64,000 nucleotides of DNA from positions 1,984,001 to 2,048,000 of the forward strand of contig NZ_LT629770.1 of the NCBI RefSeq assembly GCF_900105335.1, in the 5' to 3' direction. Numbering within the stretch: position 1 is the stretch's first letter; each line of letters opens with the position of its first letter. The DNA comes from Microbacterium paraoxydans. GTDB lineage: Bacteria > Actinomycetota > Actinomycetes > Actinomycetales > Microbacteriaceae. The position numbers were made by a program, and so were the translations under genes. Below are positions 63,933 through 64,000 of this stretch, piece after piece. The notes beneath the pieces were generated by a model that did no database searches, was not told where the DNA came from, and saw nothing but the letters and a program-made list of their open reading frames with translations.

Positions 63933-64000
63933 CCACGCTCGTCCCGCTCCTCGTCGCCCTGCCGCTCCTCGGTGCGGCGATCACCCTCGTCTTCGGTCGC
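63929..64000 (+). CDS. mnhD: Na+/H+ antiporter subunit D (MrpD/MnhD), N-terminal fragment cut by the window edge
   Basis: Only the first 24 codons are present (MTTLVPLLVALPLLG, then AAITLVFGR). This hydrophobic N-terminus and the position, overlapping the mnhC stop by four bases, match the NuoN-like subunit that follows C in the conserved Mrp order. The gene continues past the right edge. Confidence 0.85.
   Translation, partial: MTTLVPLLVALPLLGAAITLVFGR

Overview
The window is the chromosomal replication-origin region of a high-GC actinobacterium, most likely Microbacterium or a close Microbacteriaceae relative. This is inferred from base composition, from the gene order rpmH-dnaA-dnaN-recF-DUF721-gyrB-gyrA-DUF3566-tRNA(Ile)-tRNA(Ala)-ppi-crgA-pabA-pknB-pknA-pbpA-rodA-pstP-fhaB-fhaA-tRNA(Leu), which parallels Mycobacterium, and from a class E sortase and a NucS nuclease. 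No database search was possible.

Layout. 1-3550: the leftward arm of the origin (rsmG, jag, yidC, yidD, rnpA, rpmH, all minus strand) with a perfect parS site next to it. 3551-6020: a decayed MmpS-like fragment, dnaA, and oriC with a DnaA-box cluster. 6021-14161: the replication and topology genes dnaN, recF, a DUF721 gene, gyrB, gyrA and DUF3566. 14328-17367: a three-gene signalling cassette (histidine kinase, NarL-type regulator, DUF4097 protein). The kinase carries an in-frame array of 21-bp repeats that appears to derive from a short interspersed element. 17454-20805: two tRNAs and small housekeeping genes. 20952-33422: cyclophilin, rhomboid protease, crgA, class E sortase, a tiny membrane protein, a PabA/TrpG-type amidotransferase, and the Ser/Thr kinase and cell-elongation cluster.

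34316-41040 is a very large secreted surface protein with an N-terminal GEVED-type domain, 15 DUF11-like repeats of about 115 residues, and a C-terminal LAVTG sorting signal that fits the window's own class E sortase. Its reading frame is broken once near 36145. 41105-58745 is accessory and metabolic: lipoprotein, Ca2+/H+ antiporter, SDR plus MarR operon, small unknown proteins, a Clp-N/SRPBCC fusion with its own small HTH regulator, zinc alcohol dehydrogenase, CYP152-type P450, a shikimate dehydrogenase homologue, cold-shock protein, HAD phosphatase, nucS, a GAP-family membrane protein, a two-component system, and a divergent MFS/LacI pair. 58759-60261 is a large polytopic membrane protein. 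60382-64000 is the start of an Mrp-type Na+/H+ antiporter operon (A/B fusion, C, and the beginning of D), cut by the window edge.

The points most worth following up are: the Clp-N/SRPBCC fusion with an HTH gene whose promoter is covered by two matched palindromes; a structured, possibly transcribed RNA element at 51074-51364; the repeat-expanded kinase linker; the frameshifted giant adhesin and its sortase; and a recurring TAnnnT-N6/7-(A/G)TG arrangement that predicts leaderless mRNAs for many genes here.
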